DNA from: DTHT01 sp037444625
GTDB lineage: Bacteria > Acidobacteriota > Terriglobia > Bryobacterales > Bryobacteraceae
Assembly: GCA_037444625.1 (NCBI GenBank)
Contig: JBBIMA010000013.1
Location: forward strand, 14,288-78,287
Direction: 5' to 3'
Length of the DNA: 64,000 bases
Below are positions 1 through 10,300 of the stretch, piece after piece. Position 1 is the stretch's first letter; each line of letters starts with the position of its first letter. The position numbers and the translations under genes were made by a program. The notes below the pieces were generated by a model, which ran no database searches, was not told where the DNA came from, and was given only the letters and a program-made list of their open reading frames with translations.

Positions 1-1133
1 TCTTCGTCTTCTGGGAAGTGGTGCTGGTGCCGATGTACTTCATCATCGGCGTCTGGGGCGGGCCGCGCAAGCTGTACGCGGCCATCAAGTTCTTCCTGTA
101 CACGCTGGCGGGCAGCGTGCTGATGCTGCTGGGCATCCTGACTCTGTATTTCCAGCACTTCCGCCAGTTCGGCTTCTACAGCTTCGAGATCGCCGAGTTG
201 ATGAAACTGGATTTGCCCCCGGGCCTCCAGCAGTGGGTTTTCTGGGCGTTCTTCATCGGCTTCGCCATCAAGGTGCCCATGTTCCCCTTCCACACCTGGC
301 TGCCGGACGCGCACGTGGAGGCGCCCACCGCGGGCAGCGTGATCCTGGCCAGCATTCTGCTGAAGATGGGCACGTACGGCTTCCTGCGCTTCTCGCTGCC
401 CCTGCTGCCCAAAGCCTCGATAGACCCCCTGGTGGTGCAGATCCTGATCGGCCTTTCCCTGGTGGCCATCATTTACGGCGCCCTGGTCAGCCTGATGCAG
501 CAGGACTGGAAGAAACTGGTGGCCTATTCTTCGGTCAGTCACCTGGGTTTCTGCACGCTGGGGATCTTCGCCCTGAATCCCAACGGGCTGGCGGGCAGCG
601 TGATCCAGCAGATCAACCACGGCATCTCGACCGGCATGCTGTTCTTGATCGTGGGCATCGTCTATGAGCGGCGGCACACCCGGGAGATCGCCGAGTACGG
701 CGGCCTGGCCCACGTGATGCCCAAGTTCGCCACCGTCTTCGCCATCGCCATGCTCAGTTCGGCCGGCCTGCCCCTGCTGAACGGCTTCATCGGCGAGTTC
801 ACCATTCTCCAGGGAGCTTTCGAAGCCAACCGCATCTGGGCGGCCTTCGCCGTCACGGGGGTGATCCTGGGAGCGGCCTACCTGCTGTGGCTTTACCAGC
901 GCACGATGCTGGGCCAGATCACCAACCCGAAGAATCTCCGCCTGCCCGATTTGAACCTGCGGGAACTGGCGGTCTTCCTGCCCCTGATCGCCTGGGCGAT
1001 CTGGATCGGAGTCTACCCCAAGCCGTATTTCGAGGTGCTGGAGAAACCGGTGGCGGAGATCGTCGAGCGGGTCCGGCCGGATTACTTCCGGCAGGCGCCG
1101 GCGGCCGTGGCCGGGCTGGAGGTGCTGCGGTGA
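1..1133 (+). CDS. nuoM: NADH-quinone oxidoreductase subunit M (5' truncated by the window)
   Basis: This is the C-terminal 376 residues or so of a proton-pumping, antiporter-like membrane subunit of complex I. The start lies before base 1, and the frame is open from base 3. The sequence is mostly transmembrane helices and carries the family hallmark HTWLPDAHVEAPTAGSV, followed by LLKMGTYGFLRF and the LVAYSSVSHLGF segment with its conserved lysine. Full NuoM proteins are about 500 residues, so roughly a quarter is missing upstream. Its TGA overlaps the GTG start of nuoN by 4 bp, so the two are translationally coupled. The family call is firm; only the missing N-terminus is unknown. Confidence 0.96.
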   Translation, partial: FVFWEVVLVPMYFIIGVWGGPRKLYAAIKFFLYTLAGSVLMLLGILTLYFQHFRQFGFYSFEIAELMKLDLPPGLQQWVFWAFFIGFAIKVPMFPFHTWLPDAHVEAPTAGSVILASILLKMGTYGFLRFSLPLLPKASIDPLVVQILIGLSLVAIIYGALVSLMQQDWKKLVAYSSVSHLGFCTLGIFALNPNGLAGSVIQQINHGISTGMLFLIVGIVYERRHTREIAEYGGLAHVMPKFATVFAIAMLSSAGLPLLNGFIGEFTILQGAFEANRIWAAFAVTGVILGAAYLLWLYQRTMLGQITNPKNLRLPDLNLRELAVFLPLIAWAIWIGVYPKPYFEVLEKPVAEIVERVRPDYFRQAPAAVAGLEVLR

Positions 1134-2602
1134 GCGCCTACTACACGTCGGTGGACCACTTCGCCCTGATTCCCGCACTGATGCTGGCGCTGTTCGGCTG
1201 CGCCGTCCTGCTGTTCGATTTTCTGGTCTTTCCCTCGCCGCGGCAGCGCAAGTGGCTGCTGGTCTTCCTGGCCCTGGGAGTAGGTTTCGCGGGCTTCGGC
1301 CTGGCCCGGCAACAGGCCTTTCTGGCCGAACAGGGGTTGAGCGATTTCACCGCCTTCCACGGGGCGCTGACCATTGACGGTTTTTCCATCTTTTTTAACT
1401 GGATTTTCCTGGCCGCCTCGCTGATCGTGGCTCTGGTTTCCTACAAGTATCTGGAAATCGAGGGCGAGCATCACGGCGAATATTACGGCCTGATCCTGCT
1501 GGCGAACTGCGGGATGTATTTCCTGGCCTGCGGTACCGACCTGGTGACGCTGTTCGTCGGTCTGGAGCTGATGGCGCTCAGTTTCTACATCATGGTGGGC
1601 TTCTTGCGCTCCGACAAGCGGTCCAACGAGGCGGCCCTGAAGTATCTCCTGCTGGGGGCCTTCTCCAGCGGCCTCTTGGTCTACGGCTTTTCGATCCTGT
1701 ACGGTTTGGCGGGTTCGACCCGCCTGGGCGACATCACGGCCGCCGTGGCCGGGCGCTCGGCCTGGGATCCGCTGGTGTTCCTGGCCCTGACCACCACGGC
1801 GGTGGGTCTGTTGTTCAAGGTCTCGGCCGTGCCGTTCCACATGTGGGCGCCGGACGCCTACGAGGGAGCGCCCACCACGGTGACGGCCTACCTGTCGGTG
1901 GGCTCGAAGGCGGCCTCCTTCGCCTTCCTGGTGCGGATCTTCCTGGGTCCGCTGGCGGCGGCGCGCGAAGTGTGGGTTCCCCTGCTGAGCGCGGTGGCGA
2001 TCGCCACCATGACGGTGGGCAACCTGGCGGCGATCAGCCAGACCAATATCAAGCGGCTGTTGGCCTACAGCTCGATCTCGCACGCCGGCTACATTCTGCT
2101 GGGCCTGGTGGCGGGCAACGCGACCGGCATCAAGGGAGTGGCGGTGTACGTGTTGGTGTACACCTTCATGAACCTGGGCGCCTTTCTGGTGGTGGTGGCC
2201 CTGCGCCGCAAGGACATCCTGGGCGAGGACCTGGAGGATCTGGGCGGGCTGATGCGCAAGAGTCCGGGGCACGCCCTGCTGATGCTGATCTTTCTGCTCT
2301 CGCTGGCGGGCATTCCTCCCACGGCGGGCTTCCTGGGCAAGTATTACATTTTCTGGGCCCTGATCGAGACCCGGCACTACCTGCTGGCGGTGGTGGCGGC
2401 GGCCTACGTGGCGGTGGCCGTTTACTATTACTTCCGCGTGGTTCGGAGCATGTTCGTGGCCGAGGCGCCCGATCGCGAGCCGGTGGCCTCCAGCTTCGGA
2501 CTGCGGCTGGCGCTGGGCGTGACCGGGTTGCTGACGCTGGCCATCGGCGTTTATCCGGAACCCTGGCTGGCGCTGGCCCAGACTTCGGTTTTGCTTCGGT
2601 AA
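1130..2602 (+). CDS. nuoN: NADH-quinone oxidoreductase subunit N
   Basis: NuoN is a 490-residue antiporter-like membrane subunit of complex I, which transfers electrons from NADH to quinone while moving protons. The start chosen is GTG at 1130, in a GTGA overlap with the nuoM stop; the open frame extends further upstream, but there it only shadows nuoM. Hallmarks include LGLELMALSFYIMVGF, the lysine-bearing KYLLLGAFSSG segment, FHMWAPDAYEGAPTTVTAYLSVGSK (split by one residue here) and RLLAYSSISHAGY. The protein is hydrophobic along its whole length. It is followed after 6 bp by nuoH. Confidence 0.96.
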   Translation: MSAYYTSVDHFALIPALMLALFGCAVLLFDFLVFPSPRQRKWLLVFLALGVGFAGFGLARQQAFLAEQGLSDFTAFHGALTIDGFSIFFNWIFLAASLIVALVSYKYLEIEGEHHGEYYGLILLANCGMYFLACGTDLVTLFVGLELMALSFYIMVGFLRSDKRSNEAALKYLLLGAFSSGLLVYGFSILYGLAGSTRLGDITAAVAGRSAWDPLVFLALTTTAVGLLFKVSAVPFHMWAPDAYEGAPTTVTAYLSVGSKAASFAFLVRIFLGPLAAAREVWVPLLSAVAIATMTVGNLAAISQTNIKRLLAYSSISHAGYILLGLVAGNATGIKGVAVYVLVYTFMNLGAFLVVVALRRKDILGEDLEDLGGLMRKSPGHALLMLIFLLSLAGIPPTAGFLGKYYIFWALIETRHYLLAVVAAAYVAVAVYYYFRVVRSMFVAEAPDREPVASSFGLRLALGVTGLLTLAIGVYPEPWLALAQTSVLLR

Positions 2603-2608
2603 GCGCTT

Positions 2609-3787
2609 ATGCAAGAACTTCTCGCGCACCCGCTGGCGATGCCGGTGCTGATGACGCTGGCGATCATCGCGTTGTTCCCCCTGTTGGCGGGCTACCTGGT
2701 GCTGCTGGAACGGAAGATCCTGGCCGACTTCCAGGTGCGGCTGGGGCCGATGCGGGTCGGCCCGCACGGCCTGCTCCAGCCGATCGCCGACGCCGTCAAG
2801 CTGATCGTCAAGGAGGACATCATCCCGGCGGAGGCCGATCGGGGCCTGTTCTGGCTGGCCCCGGTCATCTCCACCGTCACGGCGCTCACCGCCTTCGCGG
2901 TGATTCCCTTCAGCGCGCAGTTGCGCGTGGCGGACGTGAACGTGGGCCTGCTGGTGATCAGCGCCATGTCGGCGGTGGGCGTGTTGGGCATCGTGCTGGG
3001 GGGCTGGTCGGCCAACAGCCACTACGCCCTGCTGGGGGCGCTGCGCAGCGGGGCGCAGTTGATCAGCTACGAGGTGGCGCTGGCTTTCGCCCTGCTTTCG
3101 GGCGCGATGGCGGCGGGCACCCTGAGCATGGTGGGCATCGTCCAGGCGCAGCAGCAGCGGCAGATCTGGTTCGCCTTCGAGAACTACGGCCTGATGCTGA
3201 TTCCGGCGGCCGTCTACCTGATGGCGGCGGTGGCGGAGACCAACCGCGCGCCGTTCGATCTGCCCGAGGCCGAATCCGAGCTGGTGGCCGGCTTCCACAC
3301 CGAGTACAGCGGCTTTCGCTGGGCGCTGTACTTCCTGGCCGAGTACGCCAATATCTTCATCGTGGCCTCGGTGGCGGTAACGCTGTTCTGGGGCGGCTGG
3401 CTGCGCCCCTTCCCCAGCGTGGCCTGGCTGAAGTACCCGCTTGAGTACGCCTTCCCCCTGGCGCTGACGGCCGGCTCGGGCCTGATGTGCTTTCCGCTGG
3501 CGGCGCGCCTGAAGAGCCGAGGCAACGCGATCGGCCTGCGGGTGGTGGGCGTGAGCCTGATCGCGCTCGGGCTGGTCTTTCTGATCCCGGCCGTGAATCG
3601 GGCGGTGGTCAGCCCCTTCTGGTTCCTGCTGAAGGTGGCGGTGGTGGTTTACGCCTTCATCTGGTTCCGGGGCACCTGGCCGCGCTTCCGCTACGACCAG
3701 TTGATGAACATCGGCTGGAAGCGCCTCATCCCGCTGGGCATGGGCGCCCTGCTGGTGAACGCCGCGGCCGGCATGCTCAAGGGCTGA
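2609..3787 (+). CDS. nuoH: NADH-quinone oxidoreductase subunit H
   Basis: NuoH is a 392-residue membrane subunit forming part of the quinone-binding chamber at the junction of the membrane and peripheral arms of complex I. Diagnostic features are LLERKILADFQVRLGPMRVG near the N-terminus, the loop AETNRAPFDLPEAESELVAG and FHTEYSGFRWALYFLAEYAN. At least eight hydrophobic helices are visible. It starts 6 bp after nuoN, so it ends the visible operon instead of lying between nuoG and nuoI as in the canonical order. No strong Shine-Dalgarno is visible, suggesting coupling to nuoN. Only 16 bp separate its stop from the convergent GH51 gene. Confidence 0.95.
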   Translation: MQELLAHPLAMPVLMTLAIIALFPLLAGYLVLLERKILADFQVRLGPMRVGPHGLLQPIADAVKLIVKEDIIPAEADRGLFWLAPVISTVTALTAFAVIPFSAQLRVADVNVGLLVISAMSAVGVLGIVLGGWSANSHYALLGALRSGAQLISYEVALAFALLSGAMAAGTLSMVGIVQAQQQRQIWFAFENYGLMLIPAAVYLMAAVAETNRAPFDLPEAESELVAGFHTEYSGFRWALYFLAEYANIFIVASVAVTLFWGGWLRPFPSVAWLKYPLEYAFPLALTAGSGLMCFPLAARLKSRGNAIGLRVVGVSLIALGLVFLIPAVNRAVVSPFWFLLKVAVVVYAFIWFRGTWPRFRYDQLMNIGWKRLIPLGMGALLVNAAAGMLKG

Positions 3788-3803
3788 GAGCCGCGGCCCT
3801 CGC

Positions 3804-5378
3804 TCAGCGCAGGGCGAGCTTGAGAATCGTCAAGGAGTGGCGGGGAAAGGTGTAGGTGAAGCCGTTCCCCTCGAGGGCCGCCCGGATGCTCCTGGTCACC
3901 GGTCGGACCTTGTCGTCGGCGCCGAAGGTATGCGTGACTTTCAAGTCGGTGTGATAGAGTTCCCAGACCTCGACCGCCTCGGAAAGCCGGCCCTCGACGT
4001 TCAGGATCCGGGTCGCGATGTCGCTCTCCCGGCTGCGGTTGAGCACGTTCAGGAAGATCCGCCGCTGCCGGGGATCATAAGTGGCTGAGACGTCCAGGTA
4101 ACCGAGGGGCGGGCCGGAATCCGGCCGGTAGCGGGGCGAATCCACGAGCACGTCGAGCGCCAGATGGCCGCGCTGCCGGGCGTATTCGGCCAGGGGAAAG
4201 TAAATCGTCTGCAAGAACAAGCCTTGGGGGTTGGTGAAAATGGGCGCGATCACGTTGACGAGCTGAGCCAGATTGGCCATCTTGACCACGTCCGCGTGGC
4301 GGATGAAAGAGTTCAAGAACATCCCCATGGCCAGGGCGTCCTCGAAGTTATAAATCTCCTCCAGGCGCGTGCGGCCGGTCTCGAACTCGGAGCCGGCGCG
4401 AGCCCGGTACCAGACGTTCCACTCGTCGAAGGCGATGTAGACGGGGCGCGGGTTCGGCCGCCCGCTTTGAGCGGCGCGGATCAGCCCGGCGGTCAACTCG
4501 ATGCGCTCGTCAATGACGCGCGAGGCGGCCAGGAAGCGCTCGAAGTTGTTCTCCCGGTTGCCGATGTAAGTGTGCAGCGAAATGTAGTCAATTTCGCCCG
4601 CCAGGCGCTGGAGCACGGTGCGGTTCCAGCCGATCCAGTCCGCCTCCCGGCCGAAGTTCGAGGAGCCGGCGGCGATCAGCTTGATGGAGGAGTCGGCGCG
4701 GCGCATGGCTTTGGCCGCTTCCAAGGCGAACTTGGCGTAGTCCTCGGCGTTCTTGTGGCCGAGCTGCCAGGGGCCGTCAATCTCGTTGCCCAGGCCCCAG
4801 TACTTGACGCCCCAGGGCTTGTCCCGCCCGTTGTTGCGCCGCTGCCGGGCCCAATAGGTGTCGCGCGCCTCGTTGCAATACTCGACCCACTGGCGGGCCT
4901 CCTCAATCGAACCCAGGCCGGCGTTGATCGCGATGTACGGCTCCACGCCCAGCTTTTCGCAATAAAGCAGGAATTCGTCGGTGCCGAAGCGGTTGGGTTC
5001 CAGGTCGCCCCAGGCGTGATCCGGCCGCACGGGACGCAGGTGGCGCGGGCCGATGCCGTCCTGCCAGTGGTAGCCGGAGGCGAAATTGCCCCCCGGCCAG
5101 CGCAGGATGGTGACGCCCAGACGCCGCACCGCCTCCATGACGTCCTTGCGAAAGCCGTCCGCGTCGGCCAGCGGGCTGCCTTCCTCGAAGATGCCGCCGT
5201 AGATGCAGCGTCCCAGGTGCTCGGCGAAGTTGCCGAACAGGTGGGGGTGCACCTCGCCCACCACGCGGTCGGTGTCAATCTTGATGCGCGCCTGGGGCCC
5301 CTGGGCGGAGCAGGCGGGAAGACCAAGGCTGACGAGCCCGACAACCAGCAGGGGATTCAAAACTCGCAGGACAGTCAC
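3804..5378 (-). CDS. Secreted alpha-L-arabinofuranosidase, GH51
   Basis: This 524-residue glycoside hydrolase of family 51 probably removes terminal arabinose from arabinoxylan or arabinan. A hydrophobic leader (residues about 5-20) ends near LPAC, which could be a weak lipobox or an ordinary signal-peptidase site. The catalytic barrel shows the acid/base Glu199 in GLGNEIDGPW and the nucleophile Glu319 in IAFDEWNVWY, both in the standard GH51 setting, with LRWPGGNFASGYHW near residue 92. A C-terminal beta domain follows. The start is GTG at 5378 with GGGAG seven bases upstream, and a TACACT box lies at 5401-5396. It is convergent with nuoH and monocistronic as far as can be seen. The sugar-handling genes just downstream on the other strand fit a pentose-use context. 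Confidence 0.92.
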   Translation of the reverse strand: MTVLRVLNPLLVVGLVSLGLPACSAQGPQARIKIDTDRVVGEVHPHLFGNFAEHLGRCIYGGIFEEGSPLADADGFRKDVMEAVRRLGVTILRWPGGNFASGYHWQDGIGPRHLRPVRPDHAWGDLEPNRFGTDEFLLYCEKLGVEPYIAINAGLGSIEEARQWVEYCNEARDTYWARQRRNNGRDKPWGVKYWGLGNEIDGPWQLGHKNAEDYAKFALEAAKAMRRADSSIKLIAAGSSNFGREADWIGWNRTVLQRLAGEIDYISLHTYIGNRENNFERFLAASRVIDERIELTAGLIRAAQSGRPNPRPVYIAFDEWNVWYRARAGSEFETGRTRLEEIYNFEDALAMGMFLNSFIRHADVVKMANLAQLVNVIAPIFTNPQGLFLQTIYFPLAEYARQRGHLALDVLVDSPRYRPDSGPPLGYLDVSATYDPRQRRIFLNVLNRSRESDIATRILNVEGRLSEAVEVWELYHTDLKVTHTFGADDKVRPVTRSIRAALEGNGFTYTFPRHSLTILKLALR

Positions 5379-5395
5379 CGGATCGCTCCCGAACC

Positions 5396-5401
5396 AGTGT
5401 A
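5396..5401 (-). promoter_or_regulatory. Candidate -10 box for the GH51 gene
   Basis: TACACT read on the minus strand lies 17 bases before the GTG start of the arabinofuranosidase gene, leaving room for the GGGAG ribosome binding site. No convincing -35 box was found. Confidence 0.4.
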
Positions 5402-5451
5402 TCGCGAGGCCGCCGCTGCGGCCGGGCTTCCCCGCCCGCCCGGCGCTTCCC

Positions 5452-5457
5452 TATAAT
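5452..5457 (+). promoter_or_regulatory. Consensus -10 box directly before a start codon
   Basis: A perfect TATAAT ends seven bases before the ATG at 5465. Bacterial transcription normally begins about seven bases after the -10 box, so the mRNA would start at the ATG itself (leaderless). There is no Shine-Dalgarno here, which agrees. No good -35 is visible. Confidence 0.6.
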
Positions 5458-5464
5458 TGTGCGT

Positions 5465-6484
5465 ATGAAAATCGCCGTGCTGGGGTTGGGCTTCATGGGC
5501 AGCACCCATTTGAACGCCCTGCGCAAGATTCCCGAAGCGGAGCTGGCGGCGGTGGCGAGCGACATCCCGCAGCGCCTCACGGGAGACTTGAGCGACGTGC
5601 AAGGCAACATCGGCGGACCGGGCGGGCGCCTGGATTTCAGCCGGGTCCGCAAGTACAGCGACGCCTACCAGGCCCTGCGCGACTTCGAGACCGAGGCGGT
5701 GGATCTCTGCCTGCCCACCCATCTGCACGCGCCGGTGGCGGTGGCGGCCTTGCAGGCGGGCAAGCACGTGCTGGTGGAGAAGCCCATGGCGCTGACGGCA
5801 GAGGACTGCGAGCGCATGATCGCCGCGGCCCGCCAGGCCGGCCGCATCCTGATGGTGGCGCAAGTGTTGCGCTTCATTCCCGCCTACCGCACCACGGCCG
5901 AGACGATCCGCTCCGGGCGGCTGGGGGCCGTCCGGGCGGCGATCTTCCGGCGCCGCTGCGCCGCGCCCGCCTGGGGCGGCTGGCTGCACGACAAAGCGGC
6001 CAGCGGGGGCGGCGTCTTCGATCTGCTGATTCACGACGTGGATTTCATGCTTCAGGCTTTCGGCCGGCCGGAGGCGGTTTCGGCCGCGGGCTGCGAGGAT
6101 CTGGCGCGGGGGGTGGACTGGATCACGGCGACGTTCTACTATCCCGGCGGCCCAGCGGTCGTCATCTCAGGGGGCTGGCACCACCCGAAGGCCTTCCCGT
6201 TTTCGATGGAATTCACCGTGGTGGGCGAGCAGGGGACCATCGAGTACAGCTCGGAGGGCAGGCCGCTCACGCTTTACCGGGCCGACGGGGAGGCGGAGGC
6301 GCTGGAAGCGGGCGGAGAGCAGGACTGGTACGAGGCCGAAATCCGGTACTTCTTGCAGTGCGCCGCACGCAACCAGCCGCCCGAGTTCTGCCCGCCGGAA
6401 GAGTCCGCGGCCGCGGTGAAGCTGGCCTTGCGGATGTTGGAGGCGCGATCGCGAAACGGAGAGAAGATCCCATGCACCCTTTAG
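5465..6484 (+). CDS. Gfo/Idh/MocA family oxidoreductase (cytoplasmic)
   Basis: This 339-residue NAD(P)-dependent sugar or cyclitol dehydrogenase has an N-terminal Rossmann fold with GLGFMG at residues 7-12 and the family EKP motif at residues 105-107. The C-terminal half is the alpha/beta substrate domain. No signal peptide is present, unlike the paralogue at 55249. The ATG at 5465 is preferred over the in-frame GTG at 5459 because the TATAAT box would place the transcript start at 5465. The stop lies inside the next gene, a 13-bp overlap that implies coupling. The substrate cannot be read from the sequence, but the partner gene suggests a sugar or inositol pathway. Confidence 0.88.
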   Translation: MKIAVLGLGFMGSTHLNALRKIPEAELAAVASDIPQRLTGDLSDVQGNIGGPGGRLDFSRVRKYSDAYQALRDFETEAVDLCLPTHLHAPVAVAALQAGKHVLVEKPMALTAEDCERMIAAARQAGRILMVAQVLRFIPAYRTTAETIRSGRLGAVRAAIFRRRCAAPAWGGWLHDKAASGGGVFDLLIHDVDFMLQAFGRPEAVSAAGCEDLARGVDWITATFYYPGGPAVVISGGWHHPKAFPFSMEFTVVGEQGTIEYSSEGRPLTLYRADGEAEALEAGGEQDWYEAEIRYFLQCAARNQPPEFCPPEESAAAVKLALRMLEARSRNGEKIPCTL

Positions 6485-7314
6485 AGGCAATGGAAATCGG
6501 CGTCATGTTCTGGGCCGGGCGCGATCCGGTTCAGACCCTGCGCGAGGTCAAATCCCTGGGCGTGCGCTGCGGCCAGTTGGGCCTGCCGGGTGAGGCGAGC
6601 CTGGATGCGGCCGCGGCGGCCGCCTGGCGGCAGGCGCTGGAGGCTGAGCAGTTCACCCTGGTCACGGTCTTCGCCGCCTACCAGGGCGAGAGCTACGCGG
6701 ACATCCCCACCGTGCAGCGGACGGTGGGCTTCATTCCGCCGGCCACCCGGGCCGAGCGGGAGGCACGCACGCTGGCGGTGAGCGATTTCGCCGCCGCCCT
6801 GGGGGCGCCCTCGATCGCCTGCCACATCGGTTTCGTGCCGGAGGACGCCGACAGTCCCGATTACAAGGCGGTGCGCGAGATGGTCCGCCGGGTGGCCGAT
6901 TACGCCGCGCGGCACGGCCAGACCTTCGCCCTGGAGACCGGCCAGGAGCCCGCCCGGGTCCTGCTGCGCTTCATCGAGGACGTGGCCCGACCCAACGTGC
7001 GCATCAACTTCGACCCGGCCAACATGATCCTGTACGGCACGGGCGATCCGATCGAAGCCCTGGATCTGCTGGGACCCTTGGTGATTTCGGTGCATTGCAA
7101 GGACGGCGACTGGCCGCCGCGCGAGCAGCCGGGCGCGCTGGGCACGGAGCGTCCCCTGGGCCAGGGATCGGTGGGCATCGAGCGCTTCGTCCGCAAGCTG
7201 AAGCAGATCGGCTACCGCGGCACGCTCAACATCGAACGGGAAATCGAGGATCCCGAGCAGCGCCTGGCCGACATCCGCATGGCGGTGCGCCTGCTCGAGC
7301 GCCTGCGGGCCTGA
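6472..7314 (+). CDS. Sugar phosphate isomerase/epimerase-like TIM barrel
   Basis: This 280-residue protein belongs to the AP-endonuclease-2/xylose-isomerase-like TIM-barrel family. Supporting segments are LGVRCGQLGLPG near the N-terminus, FALETGQEP (a metal-ligand glutamate), NVRINFDPANMILYGTGDP, VISVHCKDGDW (a conserved histidine) and GTLNIEREIEDP. The ATG at 6472 has GGAGAG eight bases upstream; a second ATG at 6490 is less well placed. It overlaps the preceding Gfo/Idh gene by 13 bp, so the two likely act in one pathway. Such pairs are common in myo-inositol or rare-sugar catabolism. The actual substrate is not determinable. Confidence 0.85.
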   Translation: MHPLEAMEIGVMFWAGRDPVQTLREVKSLGVRCGQLGLPGEASLDAAAAAAWRQALEAEQFTLVTVFAAYQGESYADIPTVQRTVGFIPPATRAEREARTLAVSDFAAALGAPSIACHIGFVPEDADSPDYKAVREMVRRVADYAARHGQTFALETGQEPARVLLRFIEDVARPNVRINFDPANMILYGTGDPIEALDLLGPLVISVHCKDGDWPPREQPGALGTERPLGQGSVGIERFVRKLKQIGYRGTLNIEREIEDPEQRLADIRMAVRLLERLRA

Positions 7315-7335
7315 AGGCTGCCGCCGGCCGCGATC

Positions 7336-10300
7336 TCACCACTCCAGCCGCAGCTTCAGTGTGATCTGGCGCGGTCCCTGCCGGATGGGGCTGGCGTCGG
7401 TCTCCACCGAGGAGGCCGTGAAGACGCCCGGCTTGGGATAGCTGATGTTGGTGTTCGGGATCCCGAAGTGCGGCGTGTTGGTCAGGTTCGAGATCTGGGC
7501 GGTGAAGACCGCCCGCCAGCTCTCGCCCAACGGGATCTGCTTGGCCAGGCTGACGTGGCCCACGTGGACCGGATAGCCTTCCAAGATGTTCATGCCGCAA
7601 GTCCCGTAGCGCCCGGCGCCGGCCGGCGGCGGCGCGAAGGCGGCCGGGTTGAACCAAAGGTTCTTGTTGCGCGCCCCCGCGTCCGGATTGCCTACGCAAT
7701 CGGGCAGTGAGGTGACGAAGCCCGGGGCGGCGTTGGCCGGATCCGGCCCGGTAAACCAGGGTGAGTAATACTGTCCGGTGGCGAAGGTCGCCAGAGCGTA
7801 CAACGACCAGTTGCCCAGCGCCAGGTTCTTCACCGGCCCGGCCTTGCCCAGCAAGCGCCGGCCCCGGCCCACGGGCAGGGACCAGCCGGCGCTGGTGGCC
7901 GAGTACAGGCGGCGCGTGGCGGCGTCACGCGTCCAGCGGTTGGTGACGTTGTAGGGATCCAGCGTGTTGGCGTAATTGCTCCGGTTATCGGCCCAGGTGA
8001 AGGCGGACTCCAGCAGAAGAGGACCGCGGCGGTGGCGCACGCGCGCCGCCAGGGAATCGTACTTCCAGCGTCCGTCGGTCCGCGTGACGTAAGTGCTGCC
8101 GAACTGAGGGTACGGCTTGCGGGAGTTGTCGAAGGGGATCGAACTGGCGCGCGGTTTGTTGACGTCCAGCGTGTAATTCATGTGCACGCCGCGGAAGCCG
8201 ATGTAAGAGAGGCTCCAGGCCAGGCCCCGCCAGGCGTGCTCCACAGTCAGGTTCGCCTGGCGCAGGACGCCTTCCTCGGTCTTCATGGGCAGCGCCGTGA
8301 CGCTCTGGCTGGGCAGCCCCACCGCCGCCGGGTTGGTGGGGAAGGGGCGAGGAAAGGCCAGAGCGGGCACGGTGATGGGAACCCAGTTAGTATAGGTTTC
8401 CTTCAACCAGTAAGGGTTGGTCGAGGGCAGCCTTCCCTGGGGGCCGTAGCCCGGGTTTTCGGTGAATTCGCCGTAGCTGGCGCGCAGGGCGGCATTCTCG
8501 CTCAAGCGCACGGCCAGCCCCAGCCGCGGGCGCACATTGACGGCCTTAGGTTCCGGGACCACCCGTCCCACCTCGACCGCGATGGTCTTCGGGTAGTAGG
8601 CGCTCACGGAGGTGAAGGTGCCGGGCGCGACGATCACTTTGCCGCTCTGGGGATCCCAGTTGGCCATGTAACCGTCGTCGTAAGTGGGTGTGGCGTAGTA
8701 ATCCCAGCGCGCGCCCAGCTCCAGGGTCAGCCGCGAGCTGAGGCGGAAGGAGTCGGCCAGATAGAGGCCCGTCTGATACTGGCTCACACGCCGGTTGACC
8801 CGCGCCGTCTGCCGGGAGCTGGTGGCCGGATAGCCCAGCAGGAAATCGGCGTAGCCCAGCCCGGTAAAGGCGCCGCTGAAGGTAAAAGCGCCGTAGACCG
8901 TCTGAGGTACTTCGCCCAGGCGCCAGAAGTAGCGGCTGTGGTCCACGCCGCCTTTGAGCGAGTGGCGGCCGCGCGTCCAGGTCAGGGATTGGCGGAGGGC
9001 GAAAAAGCCGTCGTTGCGCGCAATATTATCCTCGGCGCCGCCCCCGTGCGGCATGCTCAGTCCGGTCAAGCCGGCGATGGAGACGGCCGGGAAGCCCATG
9101 GCGCTGAAGCCCTGCGGGTTGACGCCCTGAAGGCCCACGGTGCTGACCACCGAGTCCCCCCGCGGCGGGTCCACGTCGCCTTCGCTTTCCCCTTGCTTGA
9201 TGCGGGCGCGCACGCGCGCCAGGGAGAGGTGGTTGACCAGGCTCGAGGAAAAGGCATGCGTGTCGGAGAACAGCAGGCTGCGGTAGCGCAGGGTACGGGT
9301 GGCGTCCAGCGGGCGACCCACGCTGCCGGGGATCACCGAAGCGGTCTGGTTCTGGAGCCAGCGCAGGTAAAACTGGTGTTGCGAGGTGACCCTTTGATCC
9401 CAGCGGGCCAGCGGCCAGTTGCCGTTGTAATCGTCCGGGCCGAAACGGTGCAGCCAGGTGTAGTTGCCGGCCAACGTGTTGGCGTCGCCCACGTTAGGCA
9501 ACTGGTAGTAGCTTCGCACGTAGTTCAACGAGACCGAGCTGATGCGGTTCATGGGGATCAGGTTCCGCGGGAAGGGCTGTCCGCTGCGCGGATCCCTGAC
9601 GGCCACCGTCTTGCCGTTGGGAGCGATCGCGGGATCGAGGAACTGGCTGAGGTCGCCGTCGCGCATCTTGGCGCTGGGGATGTCGGCGTAAAGGTTTTGC
9701 CGGTACAGCAGCAATTGGTACATTCCGCTGCCGTACAGCCAGGTCCAGTCTGGGATCAGATCCCAACCCATTTCCCCGCCCGCCTCGCGCTGGCGGTAGG
9801 AGGCCGCCTGAGTGTCGAAGAAAGAGCGGGCATTGAGCCGCGAGGCGCCGTGCTTGTAAAACACCGTGCCGTGCAGTCTCTCGCCGGCGCGCTTGGATAC
9901 CGCCAGAAAGCCGGCCGGGCGGGCCGCGGCGGCGTCCGGGGTGGCCAGGACGACCTCGACGGTCTCAGTGGCCAGGGGATTGAGCGTCTGGTTGGTGGTG
10001 TCGTCGGGGATGCCGTCGCTCAGCCAGCTCTGCTGCTGGCGGGAGGAGAGGCCCGAGAGGACCAACCCGTCACGGTCGCCCTGCACGGCAGGAGCCGTGA
10101 CCACGAGGGGCAGCAGCGTCGGGTGGCGGTCGGCCTGGGGAGCATCCAGCCAGCGCGTCTTGTAATCCAGGGTGACGCCGGCCTGCCCGCCGTAGGTCCG
10201 GATCAGCGGCTCGGCGGGCTTCACCTGAACGGTCTGGGAGGGATCCCCGGGCGTCATCCGGGCGTCGAAACGCCGGCTCTGCCCGGGATCCAGCCGAATG

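Noticed and set aside
1082..3298. A 738-codon minus-strand frame under nuoN and nuoH
   Set aside because: It is antisense to clear complex I genes, is rich in Gln, His and Arg, and shows no domain.
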